Shown piece by piece: positions 7,906 through 16,425 of a stretch of 17,690 bases of DNA. Source of the DNA: Planctomycetaceae bacterium. Its GTDB lineage: Bacteria; Planctomycetota; Planctomycetia; Pirellulales; Thermoguttaceae. The notes beneath the pieces are model-generated. The model had not been told where the DNA came from. It did not search any database and worked only from the letters and a program-made list of their open reading frames with translations. The position numbers and the translations under genes are program-made. The DNA lies in assembly GCA_031287585.1 (NCBI GenBank), contig JAITST010000475.1, positions 1 to 17,690 of the forward strand, given 5' to 3'. Position 1 is the stretch's first letter. Each line of letters starts with the position of its first letter.

Positions 7906-8925
7906 TTAGTCGAATGGCAAAATAACCTGTTGGGCTGGTGAAGATGCTACAACCGGGGAATTTATTGAGTACGTCAGTGTCCCGTTATCCACCATTTGTA
8001 AAATCGACCAATAGCCGCGTCCGAATTTTTCCGAAATTCTTTCGATAGAATTTTTTTTGTTAAAACCATTAGCAATCAGAGATAAATACTCGGCAACAAT
8101 CGCCTCTTTTTCTTCGTTTGTAAGCGTTTTACCGCGATTAACAATTTTATTTTTCGGTGGCGTACGTAACGATCTTAACAAACAACCGTATTCGATTTTG
8201 GCAACTTCACCAATTTGATGTGTGAATGCTAGTCGATTGAGTTCAAATCCGCAAGATCGCCGTCCTAAACCAATTGCAACTTTAGCCGTAGAAAAACTAC
8301 CCAAGAAAAAATCACCTACCAAGTCACCTTGATTACTCGAATACATTATCATCTTAGTTAAAAGTGTACTAGGCAATTCATTTTTATTTTTTATTTGACC
8401 CGGTTTATATTCACGATTGATGATTAAAACATCTTCACGGTCAAGATAATTTAATGAGCCGCCGTTTTCGGATTTTTCGGAATCCGCATAAAAGGCGAAA
8501 GTATTGAAAGTTCTTTTACCGCCGGGTTTGGCGTAGTACAAGAGATGATAATGTGACGAAATATATTTTTTACTGGTATAAACGCCAAAATTGTACTTCC
8601 AAATAAGATGATTAACCTCTTCCATCTCCGTCTCTGCGAGTGCGTTTAAGATATGACGTAAATTAGTATATCCCGAAACCACATATAGTGACCCGCCCGG
8701 TTTTAACACACGAGCCGCCTGTTGTATCCAGTCATTCGTAAACGCCGGATAGTCTGCCGCTGCAACTTCGACATAACCATCAATAACTTTACTTTCATCG
8801 CGGTTATAATGCTTATCAAGTTTATCTCCGCCAATACCATAAGGCGGGTCAGTGATAATCAGGTCAAGCGAATTGTCGGCGAGATGTTTGGTTGCACCGG
8901 TAATACAGTCTTCGTTATAAAACAT
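7906..8925 (-). CDS. Type II DNA methyltransferase (N6-adenine/N4-cytosine, beta-class order)
   Basis: The 339-residue protein has the catalytic motif 'ITDPPYG' near the N-terminus (D26-Y29) and the AdoMet-binding motif 'GDFFLGSFST' late (about 204-213). This order, DPPY before FxGxG with the recognition region between (about 90-180), defines the beta class of amino-methyltransferases. DPPY points to N6-adenine methylation more than N4-cytosine. The C-terminal 70 residues (about 268-320, 'TNEEKEAIVAEYLSLIANG') look like a helix-turn-helix extension, beyond the minimal methyltransferase. Its ATG overlaps the stop of the endonuclease gene (TAATG), so translation is probably coupled. In an intact system it would protect host DNA from the partner nuclease. 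The target sequence cannot be predicted here. Confidence 0.9.
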   Translation of the reverse strand: MFYNEDCITGATKHLADNSLDLIITDPPYGIGGDKLDKHYNRDESKVIDGYVEVAAADYPAFTNDWIQQAARVLKPGGSLYVVSGYTNLRHILNALAETEMEEVNHLIWKYNFGVYTSKKYISSHYHLLYYAKPGGKRTFNTFAFYADSEKSENGGSLNYLDREDVLIINREYKPGQIKNKNELPSTLLTKMIMYSSNQGDLVGDFFLGSFSTAKVAIGLGRRSCGFELNRLAFTHQIGEVAKIEYGCLLRSLRTPPKNKIVNRGKTLTNEEKEAIVAEYLSLIANGFNKKNSIERISEKFGRGYWSILQMVDNGTLTYSINSPVVASSPAQQVILPFD

Positions 8926-9571
8926 TAGAGTTCAATGGCAAATGTGGTAAATTGGTCAAGTGTTTCCAAGTCGAGCATATATTTTTCGGGACGCGGTGCG
9001 CCGTTAGAATTTCTACCTTGCCTCATAGTCGAAAGATATTCCAAATCACTTTCTTTCAAAATCAGTATAATTATTTCGGTCAGTTCGGCATTGGTTTTAC
9101 GGTAACGCGAGACCGACGTACGTTTTTCACGATCTATTTCGTAAGCGGATTTTCCGCCTTTCAATTCCGCATGCCATTGCTGAAACAAACGATCATTATC
9201 GTTGTATTCAACATCACACAAACCAATTATTTCACCGTGAAAACCATGCTGCCGGATAGATTGTTTCATCGCCAAGCAGTCGTTTAATATCACCTTGTGG
9301 TCGTCTGATTTAATGGCTTTTGCTTTTAAGTCCCAGTTGATTGTTCGTTTCAAGTCAAAACAAGCATTATCAAAACGGTCGCCCGGGATAGCGAAATCAC
9401 CGGTCAGCAACTGCCGAACTTGGTATTCAAAATAGAACGCCCACCTTCCATTTGCCGCCAATTGTAATCCGCTTCTTTCAATTCCAGAATGCACCGCTTA
9501 CCATCCCACGTTTTGGGAACCATCGGCAAATTCGCACGCAGAATTTCGACATCATTGGTAAATACTGCCAT
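8925..9571 (-). pseudogene. Restriction endonuclease of the R-M pair, frameshifted
   Basis: Translation from ATG 9571 gives 'MAVFTNDVEILRANLPMVPK', continues to 'NWRQMEG' and then runs into a stop in that frame. The frame starting at 9494 gives nonsense for 17 residues and then 'WAFYFEYQVRQLLTG' to the end. The two halves join cleanly at 9444-9445 if one base is missing in a G-rich run, giving about 215 residues. The C-terminal part contains 'FDNACFDLKRTINWDLKAKA', whose D...D-x-K pattern fits a PD-(D/E)XK nuclease active site, though I assign it by eye. ATG 9571 has a good Shine-Dalgarno sequence, supporting it as the ancestral start. The linked methyltransferase makes a type II restriction enzyme the best reading. 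The break may be a real mutation or a sequencing error. Confidence 0.72.
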
Positions 9572-9576
9572 AGTAA

Positions 9577-9584
9577 CTCCCCTT
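9577..9584 (-). promoter_or_regulatory. Ribosome binding site of the endonuclease gene
   Basis: Minus-strand AAGGGGAG ends 5 bases before the ATG at 9571. It marks the start of the broken endonuclease gene upstream of the frameshift, where a simple ORF call would miss it. Confidence 0.6.
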
Positions 9585-9642
9585 AAAATGCTCGTGAACA
9601 GATAAAACTAATCTGATCACGTCCAATATCCCGAAACGCATT

Positions 9643-10194
9643 TCAGTTAAACCTCAAATCATTTGTCGCGGTAAAAATATTTTTATGTTGCAGACGAACT
9701 GTAAACCCAAGTTGTTTTCCGATTTCTTCGAGGTCATCTTGAATCATTCGCACATCCATATCTGTCGGAATTTCGAGTTGCCCTATCAGGTGAAACTCAT
9801 TGTTCACCTTCTCGCCGTATAGGTCAACGATGTTAATATCACGGTCTGACAGGTAGTGAGTAAACTCACGAATAATTCCCGGTCTGTCGTTCCCGAAAAC
9901 AGAAATCACAAACGTATCTGTCACTTCGCCTGCCGCGACCTTGCCCGCCGCATTCTGCGATGCCCGGACAGTCACCTGATAATCACCGCCAAGGAACGTA
10001 TTTACCTTGCCGCGAAGTTCTTCGGTCTCAAGGAGTTCGGGAAGTTCGATAATCATAATGAGCGTAAAATAGCCGTTCAAAACTGTCTGGCTGCACGCAA
10101 TGATATTCGCGCCAAGTTGTTCAACAGACGTACTAACAGCCGAAACAATTCCCGGATGGTCAGCCGACATAACACTAATAACGTAACCGTTCAT
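9643..10194 (-). CDS. Double ACT-domain protein (GcvR-like regulator)
   Basis: The 183-residue protein consists of two ACT domains. The first spans about residues 3-75 and has 'SADHPGIVSAVSTSVEQLGA'; the second spans about 93-170 and has 'GNDRPGIIREFTHYLSDRDI'. The 'D.PGI' turns are typical ligand-binding ACT signatures. The two-ACT layout and length match GcvR-type proteins, which in enterobacteria modulate the glycine cleavage regulator GcvA, and related stand-alone ACT proteins in many phyla. ACT domains usually bind amino acids, so an amino-acid-sensing role is likely, but no gcv genes are here to confirm GcvR function. It has its own strong promoter. No Shine-Dalgarno sequence precedes the ATG. 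Confidence 0.87.
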   Translation of the reverse strand: MNGYVISVMSADHPGIVSAVSTSVEQLGANIIACSQTVLNGYFTLIMIIELPELLETEELRGKVNTFLGGDYQVTVRASQNAAGKVAAGEVTDTFVISVFGNDRPGIIREFTHYLSDRDINIVDLYGEKVNNEFHLIGQLEIPTDMDVRMIQDDLEEIGKQLGFTVRLQHKNIFTATNDLRFN

Positions 10195-10249
10195 ATTCGT
10201 TGTATGGATTTGATAAGTGATGTAATAAACTTCAAAACAAACTCATACA

Positions 10250-10277
10250 ATTATATTCCTTATTCGCTCATTGACAA
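10250..10277 (-). promoter_or_regulatory. Promoter of the ACT-domain gene
   Basis: Minus-strand TTGTCA (plus 10272-10277) and a perfect TATAAT (plus 10250-10255) are 16 bases apart. Transcription would begin near 10243, about 50 bases before the start codon. This is the best sigma70-type match in the window. Confidence 0.6.
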
Positions 10278-10394
10278 TACACCGCAAAAAGTTTTGACAC
10301 AAATTATACCGCATACGGTCGAAAACTGCCCCCAATCGCAAGATTGCCTAACGTGAATTGCTAACACCGAACGAGCAGCAAATAAACCAATAGA

Positions 10395-10477
10395 TAGCCG
10401 AGGCGGGACTCGAACCCGCACCACCTTGCGGTGAGGGGATTTTAAATCCCCAGCGTCTGCCATTCCGCCACTCAGCC
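10395..10477 (-). tRNA. tRNA-Leu (UAA anticodon)
   Basis: The minus strand folds as a complete type II tRNA. The acceptor stem is GGCTGAG/CTCGGCT with discriminator A, the D-arm contains GCGGAATGGCAGACGC, and the anticodon arm GGGGA-TTTAAAA-TCCCC gives anticodon TAA. The long variable arm is CACC-GCAA-GGTG and the T-arm is GCGGG-TTCGAGT-CCCGC. The CCA tail is not encoded. The first pair is G-U, slightly unusual. It reads UUA codons and has its own promoter, and lies between the isomerase-like gene and the ACT gene, all on the minus strand. Confidence 0.95.
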
Positions 10478-10489
10478 AGCAGGAACAAA

Positions 10490-10518
10490 ATTCTATCACA
10501 CACTACTAATTATGGCAA
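10490..10518 (-). promoter_or_regulatory. Promoter of tRNA-Leu
   Basis: Minus-strand TTGCCA (plus 10513-10518) and TAGAAT (plus 10490-10495) are separated by exactly 17 bases. The predicted start of transcription is about 5 bases before the mature 5' end of the tRNA. Confidence 0.6.
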
Positions 10519-10560
10519 GACCCCCAAACGAATTTATTGTAAAAAATTTTGATGCTTTGC

Positions 10561-10599
10561 AAAAACGCTGTATGGACGTTTGTTCGCCCGCCCATACAG
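10561..10599 (-). terminator. Candidate intrinsic terminator after the isomerase-like gene
   Basis: Read on the minus strand, CTGTATGG and CCATACAG (plus 10592-10599 and 10568-10575) form a perfect 8-bp stem with a 16-base loop, followed by GCGTTTTT. It begins 21 bases after the stop codon at 10621 and separates this gene from the tRNA promoter. The large loop makes it a moderate candidate. Confidence 0.45.
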
Positions 10600-10620
10600 A
10601 ACACGTGTGCGTTCGTCTCA

Positions 10621-11508
10621 TCATACGTCACATAGTACAACCGCGTCACGTAACGATTTTAGCCCATTTTTAGGTTTAAACTCATGCCCGACAAATCCCT
10701 TAAATCCAGTTGCTACAATCGCCTTCATAATCGGTACATACTGTAACTCCTGCGTATCGTCAAGGTCGCTGCGTCCCGGAACACCAGCAGTATGATAATG
10801 TCCGATAACATCCTTGTATTCCCGAATCGTGTCGATAACATTCCCTTCCATAATTTGCATGTGGAAAATGTCGTACAGCAACTTAAATCGTTCGCTGTCA
10901 AGTTTCCGTGCAACCGCAGCCCCGAACCACGTGCGGTCTGCGTGGTAATCCTTGTGCATATTACCATTGAGCAACTCCATACACAACGTAACTTTATGCT
11001 TTTCAGCAAGCGGTACAATCCGCGATAATCCCTTAACGCAATTCTCAATTCCCTCGTCGTCAGACGTTCCCTCACGGTTGCCGGAAAGACAAATCAGGTT
11101 CGGAACTTTCTTCTCCGCAGCGAGCGGAATAAACTTTTCGTATGCCTCGACCAACCTGTCGTGGTTCTTAATTTTATTGAAACCAAGATGAATATCGGCA
11201 CCCGGTACACTCCCCATCGTGACAATCATCTCTTGTTCAAGCATCGTGTCCCAATCGTTCGGACCAAGCAGGTCGATACCAACCATCCCCATCTTCTTAC
11301 ACTTCTGACAAAGTTCAACAAGCGGAACCTTACCGAAACACCACTTTGAAACCGACTGACGGATATTCCCCTTACAACTGTAACCTTCAACATCATCTTC
11401 TGCCAAAGCAATCGAAGTAAGCGGAACACAATTGGGCAACACTGCCGCCGCCAAACCCATAGCCGCCGAAGTCAAAACACCACGCCGGGAAATCAAATTA
11501 ACAGACAT
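10621..11508 (-). CDS. Tat-exported hydroxypyruvate isomerase-like TIM-barrel protein
   Basis: From ATG 11508 the protein is 295 residues. It opens with a twin-arginine signal ('SRRGVLTSAAMGLAAAVLP', Arg8-Arg9; cleavage probably near 'SIALA/ED'), so it is exported folded. The rest is an AP-endonuclease-2-like TIM barrel of the Hyi/xylose-isomerase type. Likely metal and catalytic residues are E178 ('CMELLN'), D213 and H216 ('YDIFHMQ'), H237/H239 ('IGHYHTAG') and E276 ('VGHEFKP'). Such enzymes isomerise small keto/aldehyde sugars or hydroxypyruvate; exported copies are numerous in planctomycetes and their substrates are mostly unknown. A longer frame runs upstream to 11664, but the AGGAG site and the Tat signal both place the start at 11508. 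It has its own promoter and probable terminator, so it is likely monocistronic. Confidence 0.9.
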   Translation of the reverse strand: MSVNLISRRGVLTSAAMGLAAAVLPNCVPLTSIALAEDDVEGYSCKGNIRQSVSKWCFGKVPLVELCQKCKKMGMVGIDLLGPNDWDTMLEQEMIVTMGSVPGADIHLGFNKIKNHDRLVEAYEKFIPLAAEKKVPNLICLSGNREGTSDDEGIENCVKGLSRIVPLAEKHKVTLCMELLNGNMHKDYHADRTWFGAAVARKLDSERFKLLYDIFHMQIMEGNVIDTIREYKDVIGHYHTAGVPGRSDLDDTQELQYVPIMKAIVATGFKGFVGHEFKPKNGLKSLRDAVVLCDV

Positions 11509-11516
11509 AAAACTTT

Positions 11517-11521
11517 CTCCT
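11517..11521 (-). promoter_or_regulatory. Ribosome binding site of the isomerase-like gene
   Basis: Minus-strand AGGAG ends 8 bases before ATG 11508. It decides the start in favour of the Tat signal and against the 52-codon upstream extension. Confidence 0.7.
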
Positions 11522-11559
11522 GTAAAAAGAGGGGTGGAAAAATAAAAACAACGTGTAGC

Positions 11560-11587
11560 ATTGTACCATATTATATTGTAATGTAAA
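11560..11587 (-). promoter_or_regulatory. Promoter of the isomerase-like gene
   Basis: Minus-strand TTTACA (plus 11582-11587) and TACAAT (plus 11560-11565) are 16 bases apart, each with one mismatch to consensus. The -10 is preceded by GG. The leader would be about 45 bases. It lies inside the upstream open extension, further supporting the shorter gene. Confidence 0.5.
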
Positions 11588-11783
11588 CAATACCGCTTTT
11601 GGCAACACAAACGGTTACAGCAATTGGCGGTCACGGTTTTTATTGTGTTGGGAACGTTAGGCATTATATCCGCGTTTTTTCAAAATTTACTGCTCCCTTC
11701 TTTTTTCTGTAAATTTCGGGTACAATAACCATTCGTTGTGAGTTGCGTTTCCGTGCTTTTAACTGATAGTACCTGTGTGCCTT

Positions 11784-14700
11784 ATGATTGACAAACTCCC
11801 CGCCAATTTTTCCTTTACTGATGTTTTTCACCAGTCGGAACGGCTTGCCCGCTCCGGTTCGTGGATTTTTGAACCTGCTCAAAACATCGAAATCTTTTCG
11901 GAAGGTTTGCGTTATCTTTTGGGTATCGACGATGGCACTGACGCTTCGCTCTTTGAACTGTTTCCCGATATTAAACCGCGTATTGACTCTTTTGCCCGCG
12001 GACGTGTTCCTTACTTGCGTTATCAATGGAACGCGAAAGACCGCGACGGCGATGACATTACTTTACTCTTACAAATTACCAAACACAACCACGACGTTGA
12101 TAATTCGCAGCAAGAGTATTATCTTGGCGTGATTCAAGACATAACTGAAATTGTTCCGCCGCCGTCGCCGCAAAGTCTTGGTGACCAACTTCTTACCAAC
12201 GTGCTGGCGTTCGATGAACTCTTCGCGATGATTATTGATGTGGACGAACGTATCGCTTACATTGACGGCCGCGGTGCGTTGCGTGCAGGATTCGACCACA
12301 GCGTTATCGGTCAGAAAATTGATGAGGTGTTCGGCGCGAAATCCGAAGTTTCCGAACAAATCCGTGCCGCTTATCACGACCAGCCCACTGACGTAATCTG
12401 GCAGGTGAACGAGTCGTACATTGAGTACCGTTTCAATCCGCTTTACGACCAAAGGGGTACTGTTTGCGGCGTAATCGGTTTTGCAATCGACATCACGCAG
12501 CGCGTCGTCGCGATACGTAGCGTTGAAGAAAGTGAATTAAAATACCGGACTCTCTTCGACAACTCACGCGACGCAATCGCACTGCTCGACCAAAACGGTC
12601 ACATACTGTTTTGTAATTCCAAATTACAACAGATGCTCAATATTCCCGCAATCGAAATGAAAGGGCAAACAATTCCCGACTTCTCGCCCACAATCCAGTT
12701 CGACGGACGTATTTCACGCGATTATTTCGACAGCGTTATCACGCAGGCAGCCGCCGGTATGACGCAGCAGTTTGAATGGGTTTACAAAAGCAATTATGGT
12801 GAACTCGTTCACGCGTTTGTCCACATCAGTTCGCTCGTTATTGGCGGCGAAACTTACTTACTGCACATGGCTTACGACCGCACGGAGCAGATTGTCGCGA
12901 AACGAAATGAGTTTATGTTGATAGACGTATTCGCGTGTATTCGTGAGGGGATTCTGTTGCTTGATACCAATATGAATATCGTTCGCGCAAACGACGCGAT
13001 AAAGAAGTTGTATCAGTCGTTTGATTTCAGCGAAGGAAACGTTTGTTCGCTCGAACACCGTGACACGAAAATTGTCAACGAAACGTCGTTCGACCTGCCG
13101 CCGATTTTGATTCAGAAAAATAACACGCAAGAAACAGTTTCGCGGTTTGAAGACAAGACTGATGTCAACGAGGCGCGTTGGGTTGAATGTACGACACTTC
13201 CGATTATCGACCAGCGGCGCGGACAAGCAACGTTGTTCTTTATTACCGTTCGCGATATTACTATGCGTGTCAACGCGGATAACGAATTGAAACGTTATCG
13301 CGACGACCTCGAAAAAATGATTAATGAACGGACGGAACAACTCGTGTTAAGCGAAGCGAGATTACGCGGTGTGTTGGAAGGCAGTAGTTCCGCGATTCAT
13401 TTTTTTGATGTTGATTTCAAAACGACTTACACGAATCCGGCATTCCAACAGTTGATAGGTTATACCGCTGATGAGTTGACTGGTAAGCCGATTTCCGATG
13501 TTTTGTGTAACGGTTTTCCAGAAACACTGGAAGCGATGAATAACTTGCAGTCGCTCTTAAATAGTTCAGAACATAGTTGCCGTGTTGATGTTCCGCTGCG
13601 TAACAAGAACAACACTATTACCTGGGTTGACTCAAACATTTCAAGTATACGTGATTCACACGGTACGATTCAGCAGATAGTCGCAGTTATGGCGGACATA
13701 ACGAAAAACCGCAATCTGTTGCGTGAACTTAAAGGAACGATTTCGGTTGCGGAGAACGAGAAGGACGCGGCTCGCGCGGCGAATACGTCAAAGAGCGAGT
13801 TTCTTGCCCACATGAGTCACGAAATTCGGACACCGCTCAACGGTGTTATCGGTTTGTGCGACTTATTGTTGCAAACGGAACTTGAATCGAAACAACTTGA
13901 ATACGCTCAATTGATTCGTGAATCGGGCAAGTCGTTGCTCCATTTGATTAACGACATTCTCGACTTCTCGAAAATCGAAGCGGGTAAACTTGACATCGAC
14001 AACTCGGTATTTAACTTGTACGAACTCGTTGAGTCGGTGCTTGGTATTCTGGAAACGCGGGCGGAGAGTAAGGGGATTGAATTGTGTTCGTCGTTTGACC
14101 CGCATATTCCGTCAATAGTGTTTGCGGATTCAGGACGCATCAGGCAGATTTTGATTAACCTGATAGGTAACGCGATAAAGTTTACCGATACGGGCGGAGT
14201 GCGGATTCACTTGTTTTTCGACCAGATGCCAACGACGACGAGCAGACTGGAAAACGTGCCGAGTGGTAGCGACGGAAATGCTTTGCCGTACAAGTCAGTG
14301 TTACGTTTTCAGGTAATTGATAGCGGTATCGGTATTCCGAAAGACCGGATGGAACGGTTGTTCAAATCGTTTTCGCAAGTTGATAGTTCGACCGCACGGA
14401 TGTACGGCGGAACTGGACTTGGGCTTGCGATTTCAATTCGGCTAGCGAACTTGATGGGCGGCGAGATGGGAGTTGAAAGCGAGGAAGGTAACGGGACAAT
14501 GTTTTGGTTTACCTTGCCGGTCTATCACGAGTTACCGTTTTTCGACAAGACCGAAACGTTACCGAAGACGGCTATAACGGGTAAAAATCTCGCGTTGATT
14601 GATGGGAAACGGGTGTTGATTGTTGACGACAACGCACTGCAAAGGCAATCGTTACAGACGCAACTTTCGTTGTGGTCGATGAGAGCGGTTGAATGTTCTA

Positions 14701-15848
14701 CGGCGGCATGTGCGGCGGAGTTACTGAAAACGGAAACGGTGGCGGGGCGACCGTTTGATGTAATAATCGTTGACAAGGCGATTGGAGATGGTGACGGTAC
14801 GAACCTGATTACTGAATTGTCGAAAAACGGCGAGTACGCGAAGTTGCCGCAAATTTTGTTGATGCCGTTGTCTGCGGAGTCGGGGTTGGACAAGTCGCTG
14901 TTGAATAACAACGTGAAGGAGTTGACGAAACCGTTGTCGAACAATTCGTTATTCAGCGCGATTATAACGTTGTTGTTTGGCTGCGAACAAGCGGACGAGA
15001 AGGCAGCCGCGAATAGTGTGATTGAGAATGACAAACAAGCAGTGGACGATGCGGCATTGTTCAAACGAAGAACTGGGATAAGGGTACTGGTCGCGGAGGA
15101 TAACCGTATCAATCAGATTGTTGTGAAGGATACACTGAATAAGGCGGGTTATGAAAGTATAACAGTTGATAACGGGCGGTTGGCGTTTGAACGTGTTATG
15201 ACAGAGCGGTTCGACATTATACTGATGGACTGTATGATGCCGGAGATGGACGGCTACGAAGCGACACGTCAAATTCGCGAGTGGGAACGGAAACAAGTAG
15301 AGTCGCGAAACAATGCGTGTAGCGGACGTGTACCGATTATCGCGTTGACCGCAAATGCAACGACAGACGACGAACAAAAGTGTTTGGCAGCCGGAATGGA
15401 TGCGTTTTGTAGTAAACCAATCAATCCGAAATTGTTGATTGAAATGATAGACAAAAGGTGTCTGACAAATCAACCGGTGTATCACAAAAGAATCCGTGAC
15501 GCGATGCCGGACAGTGACGAAATGCCGATAATAATTTCGCACGTTGAAAAACAATGCGGCGGCGACAAGGATGCGGTGCGTAAACTGTTGGAAAATTTCA
15601 AACAGCAATTACCGAAAGACTACGCCGAAATCGAACATAATTATAAGGAAAATAATCACGCGAGAATGCTAACGATAATACACAGCATAATAGGGTCAAC
15701 CGGCTTGCTGGGTTCGTTGCGTCTTCAAAAACTATGCGACGAAGTAGAAGCCGCAACCAATTCCCAAGACAGCAACCAACTAGAAGAAAAAATAGTAGCG
15801 TTAAGAGATGAAGTAAGAAGATGCTGTGAGTTTATGGAAAGTCTGTAA
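11784..15848 (+). CDS. Soluble hybrid sensor histidine kinase (5 PAS, HisKA, HATPase, 2 REC, HPt)
   Basis: The 1354-residue protein (ATG 11784; a GTG at 11775 is possible) starts with about five PAS-type modules (roughly 10-115, 130-240, 250-370, 380-500, 530-650), the last two joined by a coiled coil. The kinase follows, with phospho-acceptor H679 in 'MSHEIRTPLNG', N box 'NLIGNAIKFTD', and G boxes 'DSGIGIP' and 'GGTGLGLAIS'. Receiver 1 ('RVLIVDDN', D997 in 'IIVDKAI', 'LTKPLS') has a divergent phosphorylation loop. Receiver 2 is canonical ('VLVAEDNRINQ', D1149 in 'LMDCMMPEMDGYEA', 'SKPI'). A C-terminal HPt has H1300 in 'IIHSIIGSTGLLGS'. The architecture is BarA/ArcB-like, a full His-Asp-His relay, but no transmembrane segment is seen, so it probably senses cytoplasmic signals. 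No output response regulator is adjacent. It is divergent from the isomerase-like gene. Confidence 0.93.
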   Translation: MIDKLPANFSFTDVFHQSERLARSGSWIFEPAQNIEIFSEGLRYLLGIDDGTDASLFELFPDIKPRIDSFARGRVPYLRYQWNAKDRDGDDITLLLQITKHNHDVDNSQQEYYLGVIQDITEIVPPPSPQSLGDQLLTNVLAFDELFAMIIDVDERIAYIDGRGALRAGFDHSVIGQKIDEVFGAKSEVSEQIRAAYHDQPTDVIWQVNESYIEYRFNPLYDQRGTVCGVIGFAIDITQRVVAIRSVEESELKYRTLFDNSRDAIALLDQNGHILFCNSKLQQMLNIPAIEMKGQTIPDFSPTIQFDGRISRDYFDSVITQAAAGMTQQFEWVYKSNYGELVHAFVHISSLVIGGETYLLHMAYDRTEQIVAKRNEFMLIDVFACIREGILLLDTNMNIVRANDAIKKLYQSFDFSEGNVCSLEHRDTKIVNETSFDLPPILIQKNNTQETVSRFEDKTDVNEARWVECTTLPIIDQRRGQATLFFITVRDITMRVNADNELKRYRDDLEKMINERTEQLVLSEARLRGVLEGSSSAIHFFDVDFKTTYTNPAFQQLIGYTADELTGKPISDVLCNGFPETLEAMNNLQSLLNSSEHSCRVDVPLRNKNNTITWVDSNISSIRDSHGTIQQIVAVMADITKNRNLLRELKGTISVAENEKDAARAANTSKSEFLAHMSHEIRTPLNGVIGLCDLLLQTELESKQLEYAQLIRESGKSLLHLINDILDFSKIEAGKLDIDNSVFNLYELVESVLGILETRAESKGIELCSSFDPHIPSIVFADSGRIRQILINLIGNAIKFTDTGGVRIHLFFDQMPTTTSRLENVPSGSDGNALPYKSVLRFQVIDSGIGIPKDRMERLFKSFSQVDSSTARMYGGTGLGLAISIRLANLMGGEMGVESEEGNGTMFWFTLPVYHELPFFDKTETLPKTAITGKNLALIDGKRVLIVDDNALQRQSLQTQLSLWSMRAVECSTAACAAELLKTETVAGRPFDVIIVDKAIGDGDGTNLITELSKNGEYAKLPQILLMPLSAESGLDKSLLNNNVKELTKPLSNNSLFSAIITLLFGCEQADEKAAANSVIENDKQAVDDAALFKRRTGIRVLVAEDNRINQIVVKDTLNKAGYESITVDNGRLAFERVMTERFDIILMDCMMPEMDGYEATRQIREWERKQVESRNNACSGRVPIIALTANATTDDEQKCLAAGMDAFCSKPINPKLLIEMIDKRCLTNQPVYHKRIRDAMPDSDEMPIIISHVEKQCGGDKDAVRKLLENFKQQLPKDYAEIEHNYKENNHARMLTIIHSIIGSTGLLGSLRLQKLCDEVEAATNSQDSNQLEEKIVALRDEVRRCCEFMESL

Positions 15849-16045
15849 TCGGTGTCCTTGTCCAATATTTTTGAAAGGCACTTAAACCGTCGGATTTTGA
15901 TGCGAATTTGGGAGCGATTTTCGATAAAACGAAATGAAAATGCAACAACATTTTTCCAAAATAGTATCAAGAGCGATAAAATCGTTCAAATGTTGAAATC
16001 AGCGCATAGTGGTAGCGTGAACTGTTCTTTGACAGTCAGGTAAAA

Positions 16046-16425
16046 TTAGATCCGTTCTATACGAATAATTGGTAAATGTTGCCGTCCTTCAAGGAAATCG
16101 GGACGAACATTTATCTTCGCTCCCGCTTTACTCGCGATGCACATTTGTGGTTTCGCGCACGGTGTTGAATGTTTGTCGTGAGGTCTTGTTTCGATTCGCG
16201 GTTTTGCGTTTGCGGGATGACGATGAAAATACACTTCGTTCGGAGTTTTGCCGGAAAGAGTATGTGCGGACGATATTCGTTGTACCAATCGAAGAATAAG
16301 CGTGTTTCATTTCCATTTCGTTTTTCGATAATGGCACAAGTATTCGTCGAGTATAATCGTCTTTGTAGGTTAGTATGACTCGTTCCGTTACTGCAATCGA
16401 ACCGTGCTTACCGACAGCACCGAAA
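16046..16425 (-). pseudogene. Remnant of a DDE integrase/transposase C-terminus, two frameshifts
   Basis: Three minus-strand segments join into one rve-type transposase tail. The first is 'FGAVGKHGSIAVTERVI' (from 16424), where the Glu is probably the third residue of the DDE triad. The second is 'LFFDWYNEYRPH' (16299-16264). The third is 'TLSGKTPNEVYFHRHP' running to 'GRQHLPIIRIERI' and a stop at 16046. One base is missing at each join (about 16299 and 16262-16263). The N-terminal part with the other two catalytic Asp residues is absent. The pattern matches transposases I associate with planctomycete genomes; the exact IS family is uncertain. It lies tail-to-tail with the histidine kinase gene and overlaps, antisense, the first codons of the nuclease gene at 16375. 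Confidence 0.8.

Noticed and set aside
11664..12026. 120-codon minus-strand frame across the histidine kinase start
   Set aside because: Overlaps the first PAS domain and the divergent promoter region and resembles nothing known.
14949..15608. 219-codon minus-strand frame inside the histidine kinase gene
   Set aside because: Antisense to the conserved receiver and HPt region; no motifs of its own.
15852..16043. 63-codon frame after the histidine kinase gene
   Set aside because: Low-complexity content, no ribosome binding site and no known motif; the stretch 15849-16045 appears non-coding.
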